58,288 nt of DNA from Oribacterium sp. P6A1. GTDB taxonomy: Bacteria > Bacillota > Clostridia > Lachnospirales > Lachnospiraceae. Position 1 is the stretch's first letter, and each line of letters starts with the position of its first letter. The position numbers and the translations under genes were made by a program. Below the pieces are notes generated by a model, which was not told the DNA's origin, did not search any database, and saw only the letters and a program-made list of their open reading frames with translations. Positions 51,087-58,288 of the stretch are shown here, piece by piece. The DNA lies in contig NZ_JNKO01000018.1 in the NCBI RefSeq assembly GCF_000702885.1, positions 1-58,288 on the forward strand, read 5' to 3'.

Positions 51087-51857
51087 GTGATTAATAATTC
51101 CACAAACTTCTGTAAGAGTAGAGGTATATGTCAATCCACTGAAGATGGAAGCATCCTTTTCAGACTGGCAGAATATAACCTTCGAATAGCACTTGATAAT
51201 GCAGAACATAACCATATTTCGAATACAGTCATTATCCGTCTTCCGAATTCCGGTCTTATCAATCTGAGAGGCCCCGGAGATTCCTCTAAAGTTTCACAAA
51301 TGAGCATAGTCTATAAATATCAAGATCAGGAAATACTGCTGCCTGTTCCCGTAATGAATATTACTGCATATTCTGCAGACGATATATACAACGACAGGTT
51401 ATTCTTTTTAATACCGTTTTATGCTATAAGGTATGAAAAGCGTTTAATAAAAATATCAGATTCGGAAGACCCCGAATATGATAAGATATATTCAGAACTG
51501 CAGGATTATTTCGGCAGATTAAAGGAAGCTTGCGAGAAAGATATCATCTCTGAAGATGACACCCGTAAGCTTGCTGAACTTTCAAAAATCATTCTCATAC
51601 ATATATCAAGAAATCTTAATTCGACTTTACGTGAAAGGATGGTGAATCTCTTGGGCGGACAGGTACTTGAACTTCAGGAAGACAGATGGCTTAAGCAGGG
51701 CCGGGAAGAGGGACGTATAGAAGGAAGCAAATCTATATTATTCTCTTTAGTCATTGATAAAATCATAGATGTTTCAGTCGCCGCCGAAAAAGCAGGCGAA
51801 AGTGAAGGTGAATTTATTAAAGAAATGGAAGCGTATATCAATAAACAAAAATCATAA
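51087..51857 (+). pseudogene. Rpn-type PD-(D/E)XK nuclease family protein, C-terminal remnant
   Basis: The protein (256 residues from GTG 51087) shows the middle and C-terminal half of Rpn/PDDEXK-2 transposase-like proteins: 'LAEYNLRIALDNAEHNHISNTVIIRLPNSGLINLRG', 'PVPVMNITAYSADDIYNDRLFFLIPFYAIRYEKRL' and 'LKQGREEGRIEG'. The N-terminal nuclease core ('SxxY...D...E-x-K') is missing and there is no proper start. It is probably a 5'-truncated remnant. These proteins occur in multiple copies and are linked to recombination. Confidence 0.65.
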
Positions 51858-51869
51858 TCATTAATCGTT

Positions 51870-51905
51870 AAAAGCATCGATGACGTTTAAATCATCGATG
51901 CTTTT
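51870..51905 (+). terminator. terminator after the Rpn remnant
   Basis: Arms AAAAGCATCGATGA (51870-51883) and TCATCGATGCTTTT (51892-51905) form a perfect 14-bp stem. It ends transcription of the Rpn-like remnant. Confidence 0.75.
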
Positions 51906-52097
51906 GTATTAATTGCTTATTTAGCTCCCACAATATATACCACAACATATATTTAAAAATATCAGCTCATCTTCATTTTTCCTTAATTCATGAATAAAAT
52001 CATATTTCTTTCGGTTGGCTTGAATGATGGGAGAGGTTTATAATAATCTGATTGTGACTATTTTGATATTCTGATTTTTTGACAGCGAGGTAATTTC

Positions 52098-53018
52098 ATG
52101 AACAGACAATTTCAGGGTAACATGATGCTTTTGATCACTTCCTTGATCTGGGGTTCAGCCTTTGTTGCCCAGAGTGCGGGAATGGAATATGTAGGACCTT
52201 TTACCTACAACACAACGAGAAGCTTCATCGGCTTTCTGGTACTCATACCCCTTGTAATATTCTTCAGAAAAAGATTTCTGAGACAGCATCCCCTTTCCGA
52301 ACGTCAGGAGCAAAAGCTGAATCACAGCTCAGTGACAGGTGGAATAATATGTGGCATGGTACTCTTCGTGGCCAGCAATCTCCAGCAGGTAGGCATCAGT
52401 TCCACAACAGCCGGAAAAGCAGGGTTCATCACCGCCCTTTATATCGTCATAGTTCCTATAATGGGAATACTTATGGGTAAGAAAATTGCCAGGATTATAT
52501 GGATTTATGTCCTGATGGCAATATTCGGATTTTATCTTCTGTGCATCAAAGACGGTTTTTCTATAGGTAAAGGTGATTTCTACTGTCTTCTTTGCGCAGT
52601 TGCCTACTCTTTCCATATCATGGTCATAGACCACTTCGCCACCCAGTTTACAGACGGAGTCCTGATATCCTGTGTCCAGTTTCTGACAGTAGGAATCCTA
52701 TCTATCGTCCCTACACTGCTTTTTGAAACGCCTTCATTTTCCGCTATATGGGATGCAAAAGTCACCATCCTGTATGCAGGAATCCTGTCAAGCGGTGTGG
52801 CCTACACATTGCAGATACTTGCGCAAAGCCGTACCAGTCCGACTATCGCTCCGCTTCTTATGAGCATGGAATCCGTTTTTGCAGTTGTATTCGGATGGCT
52901 CATTCTGAAGGAAAGTCTGAGTCTCAGAGAAATGCTGGGCTGCGCCATCGTGTTTCTGGCTGTAGTTCTGGCACAGCTGCCTGCTCCGGATTTTAAAAAG
53001 AAACTATTCAATTCATAA
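52098..53018 (+). CDS. EamA/DMT-family transporter
   Basis: A 306-residue protein with 10 membrane segments in two EamA repeats (about residues 4-150 and 155-295). Repeat landmarks are 'LLITSLIWGSAFVAQSAG', 'ALYIVIVPIMGILMGKK' and, in the second half, 'LMSMESVFAVVFGWLILKESLSLREMLGCAIVFLAVVLAQL'. A general exporter of amino acids, metabolites or nucleosides is likely. GAGGTAA at 8 bases precedes the ATG. Confidence 0.88.
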   Translation: MNRQFQGNMMLLITSLIWGSAFVAQSAGMEYVGPFTYNTTRSFIGFLVLIPLVIFFRKRFLRQHPLSERQEQKLNHSSVTGGIICGMVLFVASNLQQVGISSTTAGKAGFITALYIVIVPIMGILMGKKIARIIWIYVLMAIFGFYLLCIKDGFSIGKGDFYCLLCAVAYSFHIMVIDHFATQFTDGVLISCVQFLTVGILSIVPTLLFETPSFSAIWDAKVTILYAGILSSGVAYTLQILAQSRTSPTIAPLLMSMESVFAVVFGWLILKESLSLREMLGCAIVFLAVVLAQLPAPDFKKKLFNS

Positions 53019-53142
53019 GCCACTTGACTTCCGGATCTTTTAGATCAAGCTTCCGAAAGGATGTAATGAATTATTTGGGCTTCGATACAGCTAATCTGCG
53101 TCTCGGCCTATATATAAGAATTATTTTAAGAAGGTGAATTCC

Positions 53143-54441
53143 ATGACTGACAAAACAAAAAGAAAACAATTTATTCTTTGCTTCTCTGCTTTCGTAACAA
53201 ACGGAATGCTGGCTCTTTCCATCGGTTCCCTGCTGCCGTTCCTCCGGGATGCCTTCGGTCTCGATTATGCATTCTGCGGACTTCTGGTAAGTCTTCATTC
53301 CATAGGAAACCTTTGCTCCAGCTTCTTTTCAGGGGCACTTCCCATGCTTATAGGAAAGAAAAAAAGCATTCTCTTCTTTGAAAGCTTCTTCCCTATTTCT
53401 TTTCTCCTGATACTTCTTGGAAACTACAGATTCCTTCTTGTTTTTTCCTTCCTGGCAACAGGAATTGCAAGAGGAGCCTCAAGTAATTACTGCAATGCAA
53501 AGATCAACTCCATCGCCACCGGCATGGCCTGGGCACTGAATTGTCTCCATGCCTTTTTTGCGGTCGGCGCCTTCTTATTTCCTCTTATTCTGATGCTCAT
53601 GACCAGAAACGAGAGTCAGAACTGGGTATACGCCTGCGTATTCCTCGCCGTTCTCGGTGTCATGACATGTCTTTTCTACTATCTGATGCCGGAGGATGCC
53701 GAGTCCGGAAGCCATTCCGGCAAAAAGAAACCTGTAGATAAATCTTCAGACATATCCGCCGATCAGGATATGAACCCGAAGACATCCGGCGCATGCCCGG
53801 CAAACGAAAGAAAAACCGGGAAGCCTGCTGCAGCCTTTGGATTTTTCAGGGAGCCGCTCTTTTATATATGTATAGCTACACTGTTCTTCTATTTATGTGC
53901 GGAACAGGGTGTCATCGGATGGATGATCACCTATTTCAAGGACACCGGACTCCTTCAGCCAAATCTCGCTCAGGTCACCGCAAGTATTCTTTGGGTGATG
54001 ATCCTCTTAGGAAGACTCACAACAGCTTTCCTTTCAACTAAGGTAAAAAAAGAGAACCTGCTTCCCGCCATGGGCGTAGGCATAGTTCTCTTCTTCATAG
54101 TGCTTATACTGTCCAGAACCACCCTTCCAATCATCATCGGTATAATGGGCTTCGGTTTCTCCATGGCCGGCATCTATGCCACAACCGTTTCCTTTGCAGG
54201 TGAGCTCATCAGGAAGTACAGCCTTGCCTGGAGCTTTATCCTCACCAGTGCAAGCCTCGGCTCCATTGTCATGCCCACAATAGTAGGTGTTATCGCAGAG
54301 AACTTCGGCATCGCAACAGGAATCGGAAGCATAGCCATTGCCCTTTTCATCGACATGATCTGCATCATGGTGCTGGTCAGATTTGTAAAACGAACCGGTC
54401 ATATCAAGGCAGAGTCAAAGTCTGTCGCACAAGCGGTATGA
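53143..54441 (+). CDS. MFS transporter
   Basis: A 432-residue major-facilitator protein with 12 membrane segments. ATG 53143 has AAGAAGG at about 8 bases. Helices 1-6 run from residue 10 to 180. A hydrophilic loop with Lys/Ser/Asp ('KKPVDKSSDISADQDMN') separates the halves. Helices 7-12 begin at about 240. 'GALPMLIGKKKS' resembles motif A. Close relatives include sugar/fucose permease-like proteins. The substrate is unknown. Its last 43 bases overlap the 3' end of the converging EAL gene. Confidence 0.85.
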   Translation: MTDKTKRKQFILCFSAFVTNGMLALSIGSLLPFLRDAFGLDYAFCGLLVSLHSIGNLCSSFFSGALPMLIGKKKSILFFESFFPISFLLILLGNYRFLLVFSFLATGIARGASSNYCNAKINSIATGMAWALNCLHAFFAVGAFLFPLILMLMTRNESQNWVYACVFLAVLGVMTCLFYYLMPEDAESGSHSGKKKPVDKSSDISADQDMNPKTSGACPANERKTGKPAAAFGFFREPLFYICIATLFFYLCAEQGVIGWMITYFKDTGLLQPNLAQVTASILWVMILLGRLTTAFLSTKVKKENLLPAMGVGIVLFFIVLILSRTTLPIIIGIMGFGFSMAGIYATTVSFAGELIRKYSLAWSFILTSASLGSIVMPTIVGVIAENFGIATGIGSIAIALFIDMICIMVLVRFVKRTGHIKAESKSVAQAV

Positions 54442-56354
54442 TCTGTCATGAAGGTTATGAAATCCTCGGGAGGAAGAGGCTTGGAGAAAAAGTAGCCCTG
54501 CTCATAATCGCACCCAAGCTCTTCCATCTTATTTTTCATATCTATAGTCTCTATGCCTTCGACTATTACCCCCATTTTAGAATGTTTAAACAGGTTGATA
54601 AGGTCGGGTAAAAAACCGGCCTTACCTTCAAAATATGACCATACAAAGCTCATATCGATTTTTACAACATGAATCGGCAGATTTACCAGGCTGTTGAGAT
54701 TTGCAGCTCCTGTTCCGAAATCATCAAGGAAAAACTCCGACCCTTTTGCGCTGAGTCCTGCTATGGTAGTCAGTATCATAGTATAGTCATCTATCATGGA
54801 CTCGGTTATCTCAAAATCAAACAGGCTCATGGGTATTCCATGCCGTTTGGCAATTTCATACAGGTCATCGGAAAGACTGCGGCTTATACACTGGATAGGT
54901 GAAAGATTAACACTGATGAATCTCAGTCCTAGTTTTTCCGTATCCACATTTTCAAGAAAGGCGCAAACCCTCTCAAAAATCTGTTTACCTATCTCTATGA
55001 TGTCACCGTTTCTTTCGGCTGTCTGTATAAATTCAACAGGCGGAATATTCCCGATATCAGGATCCTTCAGCCTCGCAAGGGCTTCCGCACCTTCGATTTT
55101 CCCTGTCTTAACCGAGTATATAGGCTGAAAATATACTTCAAATCTGTTTTCGGCCATCGCACGCTTTATGGCTTTTTCTACATCCCTCTGCCTCTTTACA
55201 TTCTCAATCATTTCTTCTGTAAAAGAAAAATTATCACGGCGATTTTCGGAATATGAATTTACTATAGCATATCTGGCTATATCACTTATGATGGGGCTGT
55301 GCTTACTTATCATTTCCTCGGAAAGCAGCATCATACTTATATTTACCGGAAAATAGTTGTCGCAGATTCGAATCAGATGAGTATATTTTTCTTTCCACTC
55401 TTCTGTCATCACAGAAACAGCCTTATTCTGATGTCCCTTAAACAGAATTATAAAGCTTCCGTTTTCTGTCCAGAACAAGAATTCATCCGGATAGTTCTCG
55501 GCAAGCCAAGAAGCTACTATTTTAAGAGTTTCTTTTATCTGCTCCATGCTGTATATAGCTTTCAGAGTCCCAAAATTATGCAGAGAAATAGTCATGAGAC
55601 TGAATGGTATATTCTTATTCTGAATATCCTTTCCTATGAGATAAAGTGCATTCTTGTTGAGAAAACCCGTGCCTGAGTCTCTGTATAAGTCAGGATTTTC
55701 TGATGTAAGAAATATTATCATTATAGAAAGCAGACTGAAGTAACTTGTCACCAGCATATGATAGAACTGTTTTCTGACAAGTATTCCGAATAAAAGTAAA
55801 AGGTTATAGGAAAGAAGTCCTGCCCGTATACGTCTTGTCATTTTGCCCCAATTCATCGCGATGATCACCAGTGAACACCCGATATAAAAATACGTGCTGA
55901 AGTATATGACAGGGTAGAAAGAACAGTTATGATAACCATCCGCTGAAAAAGTATAGATAGCCGCTGTCCAGGGAGAAGACAGAATAAGCATAACGGCTGC
56001 TGCCGCCGGAAGAGAGACTATCATCCTGATCCAAAAGTAGTGCTTATTATAAAATCTTGAGGCTTCAACAGTGTATACAAACAGAAAAAAACCCCTCAGT
56101 ATAAATCCCAGGAAATATGCGTGGTTTACCGCATACATGATCCATAACGGAAATTCTTTCCATATCTCATTCATTTCACAGGAAATGATATCCGCAGTTG
56201 TCATCACAAAATTGGAGATCAGGATATACCAAAAGCAGTAACTCTGCATCAACGGAAGATTTCTTCTGAATCCATAAAACACGAGAAGTATGATCTGTAC
56301 CGGCAAAGTAGCTATTGCGAAATCATAATTAAAGGGACTTATCCAATTTATCAT
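54399..56354 (-). CDS. membrane EAL-domain protein, c-di-GMP phosphodiesterase-like
   Basis: About 651 residues from ATG 56354 (MINWIS), with GGAG at 6 bases; an in-frame ATG at 56393 lacks a site. The N-terminal 230 residues form about 7 membrane segments. Residues 240-380 are a degenerate GGDEF-like domain ('TENGSFIILF' in place of GGDEF), which is inactive. The EAL domain (from about 410) is complete in key sites: 'EALAR', 'SVNLSP', 'DFEITES', 'DDFGTG', 'VKIDMSF' and 'EGIET'. It should hydrolyse c-di-GMP. It stands alone and converges on the MFS gene. Confidence 0.87.
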   Translation of the reverse strand: MINWISPFNYDFAIATLPVQIILLVFYGFRRNLPLMQSYCFWYILISNFVMTTADIISCEMNEIWKEFPLWIMYAVNHAYFLGFILRGFFLFVYTVEASRFYNKHYFWIRMIVSLPAAAAVMLILSSPWTAAIYTFSADGYHNCSFYPVIYFSTYFYIGCSLVIIAMNWGKMTRRIRAGLLSYNLLLLFGILVRKQFYHMLVTSYFSLLSIMIIFLTSENPDLYRDSGTGFLNKNALYLIGKDIQNKNIPFSLMTISLHNFGTLKAIYSMEQIKETLKIVASWLAENYPDEFLFWTENGSFIILFKGHQNKAVSVMTEEWKEKYTHLIRICDNYFPVNISMMLLSEEMISKHSPIISDIARYAIVNSYSENRRDNFSFTEEMIENVKRQRDVEKAIKRAMAENRFEVYFQPIYSVKTGKIEGAEALARLKDPDIGNIPPVEFIQTAERNGDIIEIGKQIFERVCAFLENVDTEKLGLRFISVNLSPIQCISRSLSDDLYEIAKRHGIPMSLFDFEITESMIDDYTMILTTIAGLSAKGSEFFLDDFGTGAANLNSLVNLPIHVVKIDMSFVWSYFEGKAGFLPDLINLFKHSKMGVIVEGIETIDMKNKMEELGCDYEQGYFFSKPLPPEDFITFMTDHTACATDFDSALI

Positions 56355-56556
56355 ATCACTCTCCATCTCGCCGTAGTTCTCATAACGGTACATATATTAA
56401 GAATAGGCATTTACGATTTTTACCTGCCACTATTATTATCGAACCAAACTGACAACAGTATAAATGAACTTTATTTTGATTTCGAAGTCCGGTCTGTTAT
56501 ACGGAGAGCCCGGTCCTTAATTTCGCTAAATGAACCCCGGGAAGTTAATAAACCAA

Positions 56557-56601
56557 AAACAGATGCAGCCCCTTTGGTTTCAGAGCTGCATCCGTCTGTT
56601 T
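56557..56601 (-). terminator. terminator of the binding-lipoprotein gene
   Basis: Arms AAACAGATGCAGC (56557-56569) and GCTGCATC-CGTCTGTTT (56585-56601) are followed on the minus strand by TTTTTGG. A partial direct repeat of the right arm (GCTGCATCCATAAGTTTACC) lies at 56650-56670. The rest of the 56355-56723 gap shows no gene. Confidence 0.6.
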
Positions 56602-56723
56602 ACCGTTCAACAAGTTGATACCTCGAATGCATCTCGTACCTGAGTCAAAAAGCTGCATCCATAAGTTTACCGGTACTGTATTTTATGTTTATCAGGAGAA
56701 AAATATTGTTATAGAAATATACG

Positions 56724-58091
56724 TTATGACAGAGGTGCCGGATATTCGATCTTTGTATCTGTAAAGTCAAAAGGCCATACAGTCTTGAATGTACCATCCT
56801 GAATCTGAGCCACAGCAACAGAAGAGTGAATATTATCATTTGTATGCTGTGCACCATCAAACTCATAATCCTCAAATTTGATTTCATTATAAGGAAGGAT
56901 GATGTCAGGACCGTTAGGGAATGAATCCTTGATATCGATCTTATCAAGGACATCCTTAACAGCAGTTCCGTCTGTTGTGCCGGCCTGTTCAAAAGCTGTC
57001 TTAAGAAGCCATACCACAGTATAAGACTCTGCTGAATGTCCGTTCATATCTACATCAAATTGAGCCTTGAACCTCTCATTAGTCTCAACACCCTTCTTAA
57101 GATCCGGATTGAATTCCACAACAGTTGTTATACCGTTGGAGATTCCCTCTGTTGACGGGATATATGACGGATCCGCAAAACCGTTCGCCTTGGCAATTAT
57201 GATAGGAGGCTGATAATTCTGCTCCTTAAGAGTCTTTGTAAAAAGAATTGCATCTGCTATATATGACTCGCAGATAACTGCATCTGCATTGGCTTCTTTA
57301 AGAGCGAGGACCTCTGAGGTGAGATCCGCAGCACCGCTTGAATACTGAACTTCCTTCACGATCTCAAGGTCATACTTTGGTGCGTAGAGATTAACGCAGC
57401 GAATGATTTCCTGTCCGATCTGGGAATTATCCGCAAAAATCGAAACAGTCTTTACTTCTTTACCGGTCTGTTCGGAAGAATCTTTTATATACTTGACCAT
57501 ATCTTCCACATATACTGAGTTAAGCGGGCAAAGACGGAAGAAATACTGGAGTCCTCCTGTTGAAATACTGTCTACTGTAGAAATGGCTGTTACCATAGGT
57601 ATCTTATACTGCTCACATACCTTGGCAACGATTTCTGTAAGTGTTGACTGATGGCATCCCATGATGGCATTTACTTTGTCCTGTGTGATGAGACGTTCTG
57701 CCACAGATCTTGCTACCTTTGGATCACCCTGTGTATCACCTCGAACGATTTCTATAGGTCTGCCGTTTACTCCCCCTGCTGCATTTATCTCTTCAACAGC
57801 AAAATCCACGCCACGCATGATATTGGTACCTATTGCAGCCTTGTCTCCCGATAATGCATACATGGCACCTATCCTGATAGGTTCACCGCTTACCTCTCCG
57901 GTTGCACCTGCAGCTTCCGTTGCCTTTTCTGTAGCTGCCTGAGAATCTTTGACAGCCTCTGTTGATGCGGTCTGTTCCTGTGCCTGTGTTCCGGCTGCAA
58001 CCCCTGCCCCCGATGATGCCCCACAGCCTGCAAGCATGGAGCCGGTAACAGCAAAGACCAGAAGTACTGAAGTCAGTTTACTTAGTTTCAT
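56724..58091 (-). CDS. branched-chain-amino-acid-type ABC binding lipoprotein
   Basis: A 455-residue periplasmic-binding-fold lipoprotein. The signal peptide ends at lipobox LAGC (Cys23). An Ala/Glu/Thr-rich linker precedes the Peripla_BP_6 (LivK-like) domain: 'IRIGAMYALSGDKAAIGTNIMRGVDFAVEEINAAGGVNGRPIEIVRGDTQGDP', 'IMGCHQSTLT' and 'HSAESYTVVWLLKTAFEQAG'. No permease or ATPase follows it in the window; they may lie upstream beyond the right edge. The ATG at 58091 has AGGAGG at 6 bases. Confidence 0.88.
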   Translation of the reverse strand: MKLSKLTSVLLVFAVTGSMLAGCGASSGAGVAAGTQAQEQTASTEAVKDSQAATEKATEAAGATGEVSGEPIRIGAMYALSGDKAAIGTNIMRGVDFAVEEINAAGGVNGRPIEIVRGDTQGDPKVARSVAERLITQDKVNAIMGCHQSTLTEIVAKVCEQYKIPMVTAISTVDSISTGGLQYFFRLCPLNSVYVEDMVKYIKDSSEQTGKEVKTVSIFADNSQIGQEIIRCVNLYAPKYDLEIVKEVQYSSGAADLTSEVLALKEANADAVICESYIADAILFTKTLKEQNYQPPIIIAKANGFADPSYIPSTEGISNGITTVVEFNPDLKKGVETNERFKAQFDVDMNGHSAESYTVVWLLKTAFEQAGTTDGTAVKDVLDKIDIKDSFPNGPDIILPYNEIKFEDYEFDGAQHTNDNIHSSVAVAQIQDGTFKTVWPFDFTDTKIEYPAPLS

Positions 58092-58108
58092 AATGTCCTC
58101 CTTTTAAA

Positions 58109-58288
58109 TATTATGATGTTAGTGTCAAAAGTCGATATCGGACCGCTTCGCGCTAAGCGCTCTCGCGTTCCTCCCACATTCCGCACTCTCAGGCCGATAA
58201 ATCGTCCTTTCGTGCTCCATGTGGGGCGTGTCATGAAGTCTATCCTCCACTTTTGTGCAAGCACAAGTGGAGGAAGACTTATGACACT
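58109..58288. repeat. palindromic element at the right edge
   Basis: Three copies of a GTGTCA(T)nAAGTC motif occur (58112, 58228 and inverted at the end). A near-perfect hairpin of about 28-bp arms runs from 58228 to 58288 (GTCTATCCTCCACTT-TTGTGC/GCACAAGTGGAGGAAGAC). Further inside are GATATCGG/CCGATAAATC and CCCACAT/ATGTGGG pairs and GCGCTAAGCGC. It lies in the leader of the binding-protein gene and continues to the window end. It resembles the 36.4-kb element. Confidence 0.6.

Noticed and set aside
1-58288. CRISPR arrays, rRNA and tRNA genes
   Set aside because: No regular repeat-spacer pattern and no rRNA or tRNA-like sequence was recognised on either strand by reading.

Overview
The window looks like a chromosomal segment of a gut or rumen Lachnospiraceae-type Firmicute (Butyrivibrio, Roseburia or Lachnospira-like). 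This is inferred from strong GGAGG ribosome sites, several TRAP uptake systems, DUF6429, YcxB-like and ATC-hydrolase-like proteins, and an oligogalacturonate/uronate catabolic block. No rRNA, tRNA or CRISPR array was seen.

Region 1 (1-11.2 kb) is accessory. It opens with the N-terminal part of an IS605/TnpB protein cut by the window edge. About twenty small, mostly unrelated genes follow, all on the minus strand: an ArsC/Spx-like protein, a peptide deformylase, a methyltransferase, acetyltransferases, an HD protein, a DUF218 lipoprotein, a Vat-like acetyltransferase, an HTH protein and an HNH nuclease. Several are broken: one internal deletion, one 5' truncation and three single-base frameshifts.

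Region 2 (11.2-13.2 kb) is a HipB/HipA-like module on the plus strand: an Xre repressor and a HipA-type kinase, with a perfect 18-bp-arm operator at the promoter and a strong terminator.

Region 3 (13.2-25.5 kb) is a sugar-acid block. A TRAP transporter (dctP, dctQ, dctM) lies upstream of two GH31 glycosidases, with a YcxB-like protein and a divergent AraC regulator. A CstA carbon-starvation/peptide transporter follows. The space between the two GH31 genes is one long imperfect palindrome.

Region 4 (25.5-28.8 kb) is gene-poor. It holds a hypothetical protein, a secreted protein with Pro/Thr-rich repeats and a SprA-related protein. It also holds a candidate minus-strand small RNA with an anti-Shine-Dalgarno loop, and two arrays of a motif close to AAGTTGAGTGATTTTACGG.

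Region 5 (28.8-42.8 kb) is a pectin/uronate operon. It contains oligogalacturonate lyase, a LacI regulator, uronate isomerase UxaC, an SDR, a split altronate dehydratase (large and SAF subunits), an RraA-type aldolase and a second TRAP transporter. Divergent from it are a YcxB-like gene, an enolase-superfamily acid-sugar dehydratase and a second SDR. LacI-type AAACGTTTCA boxes lie between the divergent halves.

Region 6 (42.9-58.3 kb) holds a cysteine desulfurase, a DEDDh exonuclease, a beta-carbonic anhydrase, a beta-glucuronidase with a PTS EIIBC and AraC regulator, an Rpn-nuclease remnant, DMT and MFS transporters, a membrane EAL protein and a branched-chain-amino-acid-type binding lipoprotein. 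It ends in another palindromic element.

Taken together, the non-accessory part is geared to capture and intracellular breakdown of uronates, oligogalacturonides and glucuronides.
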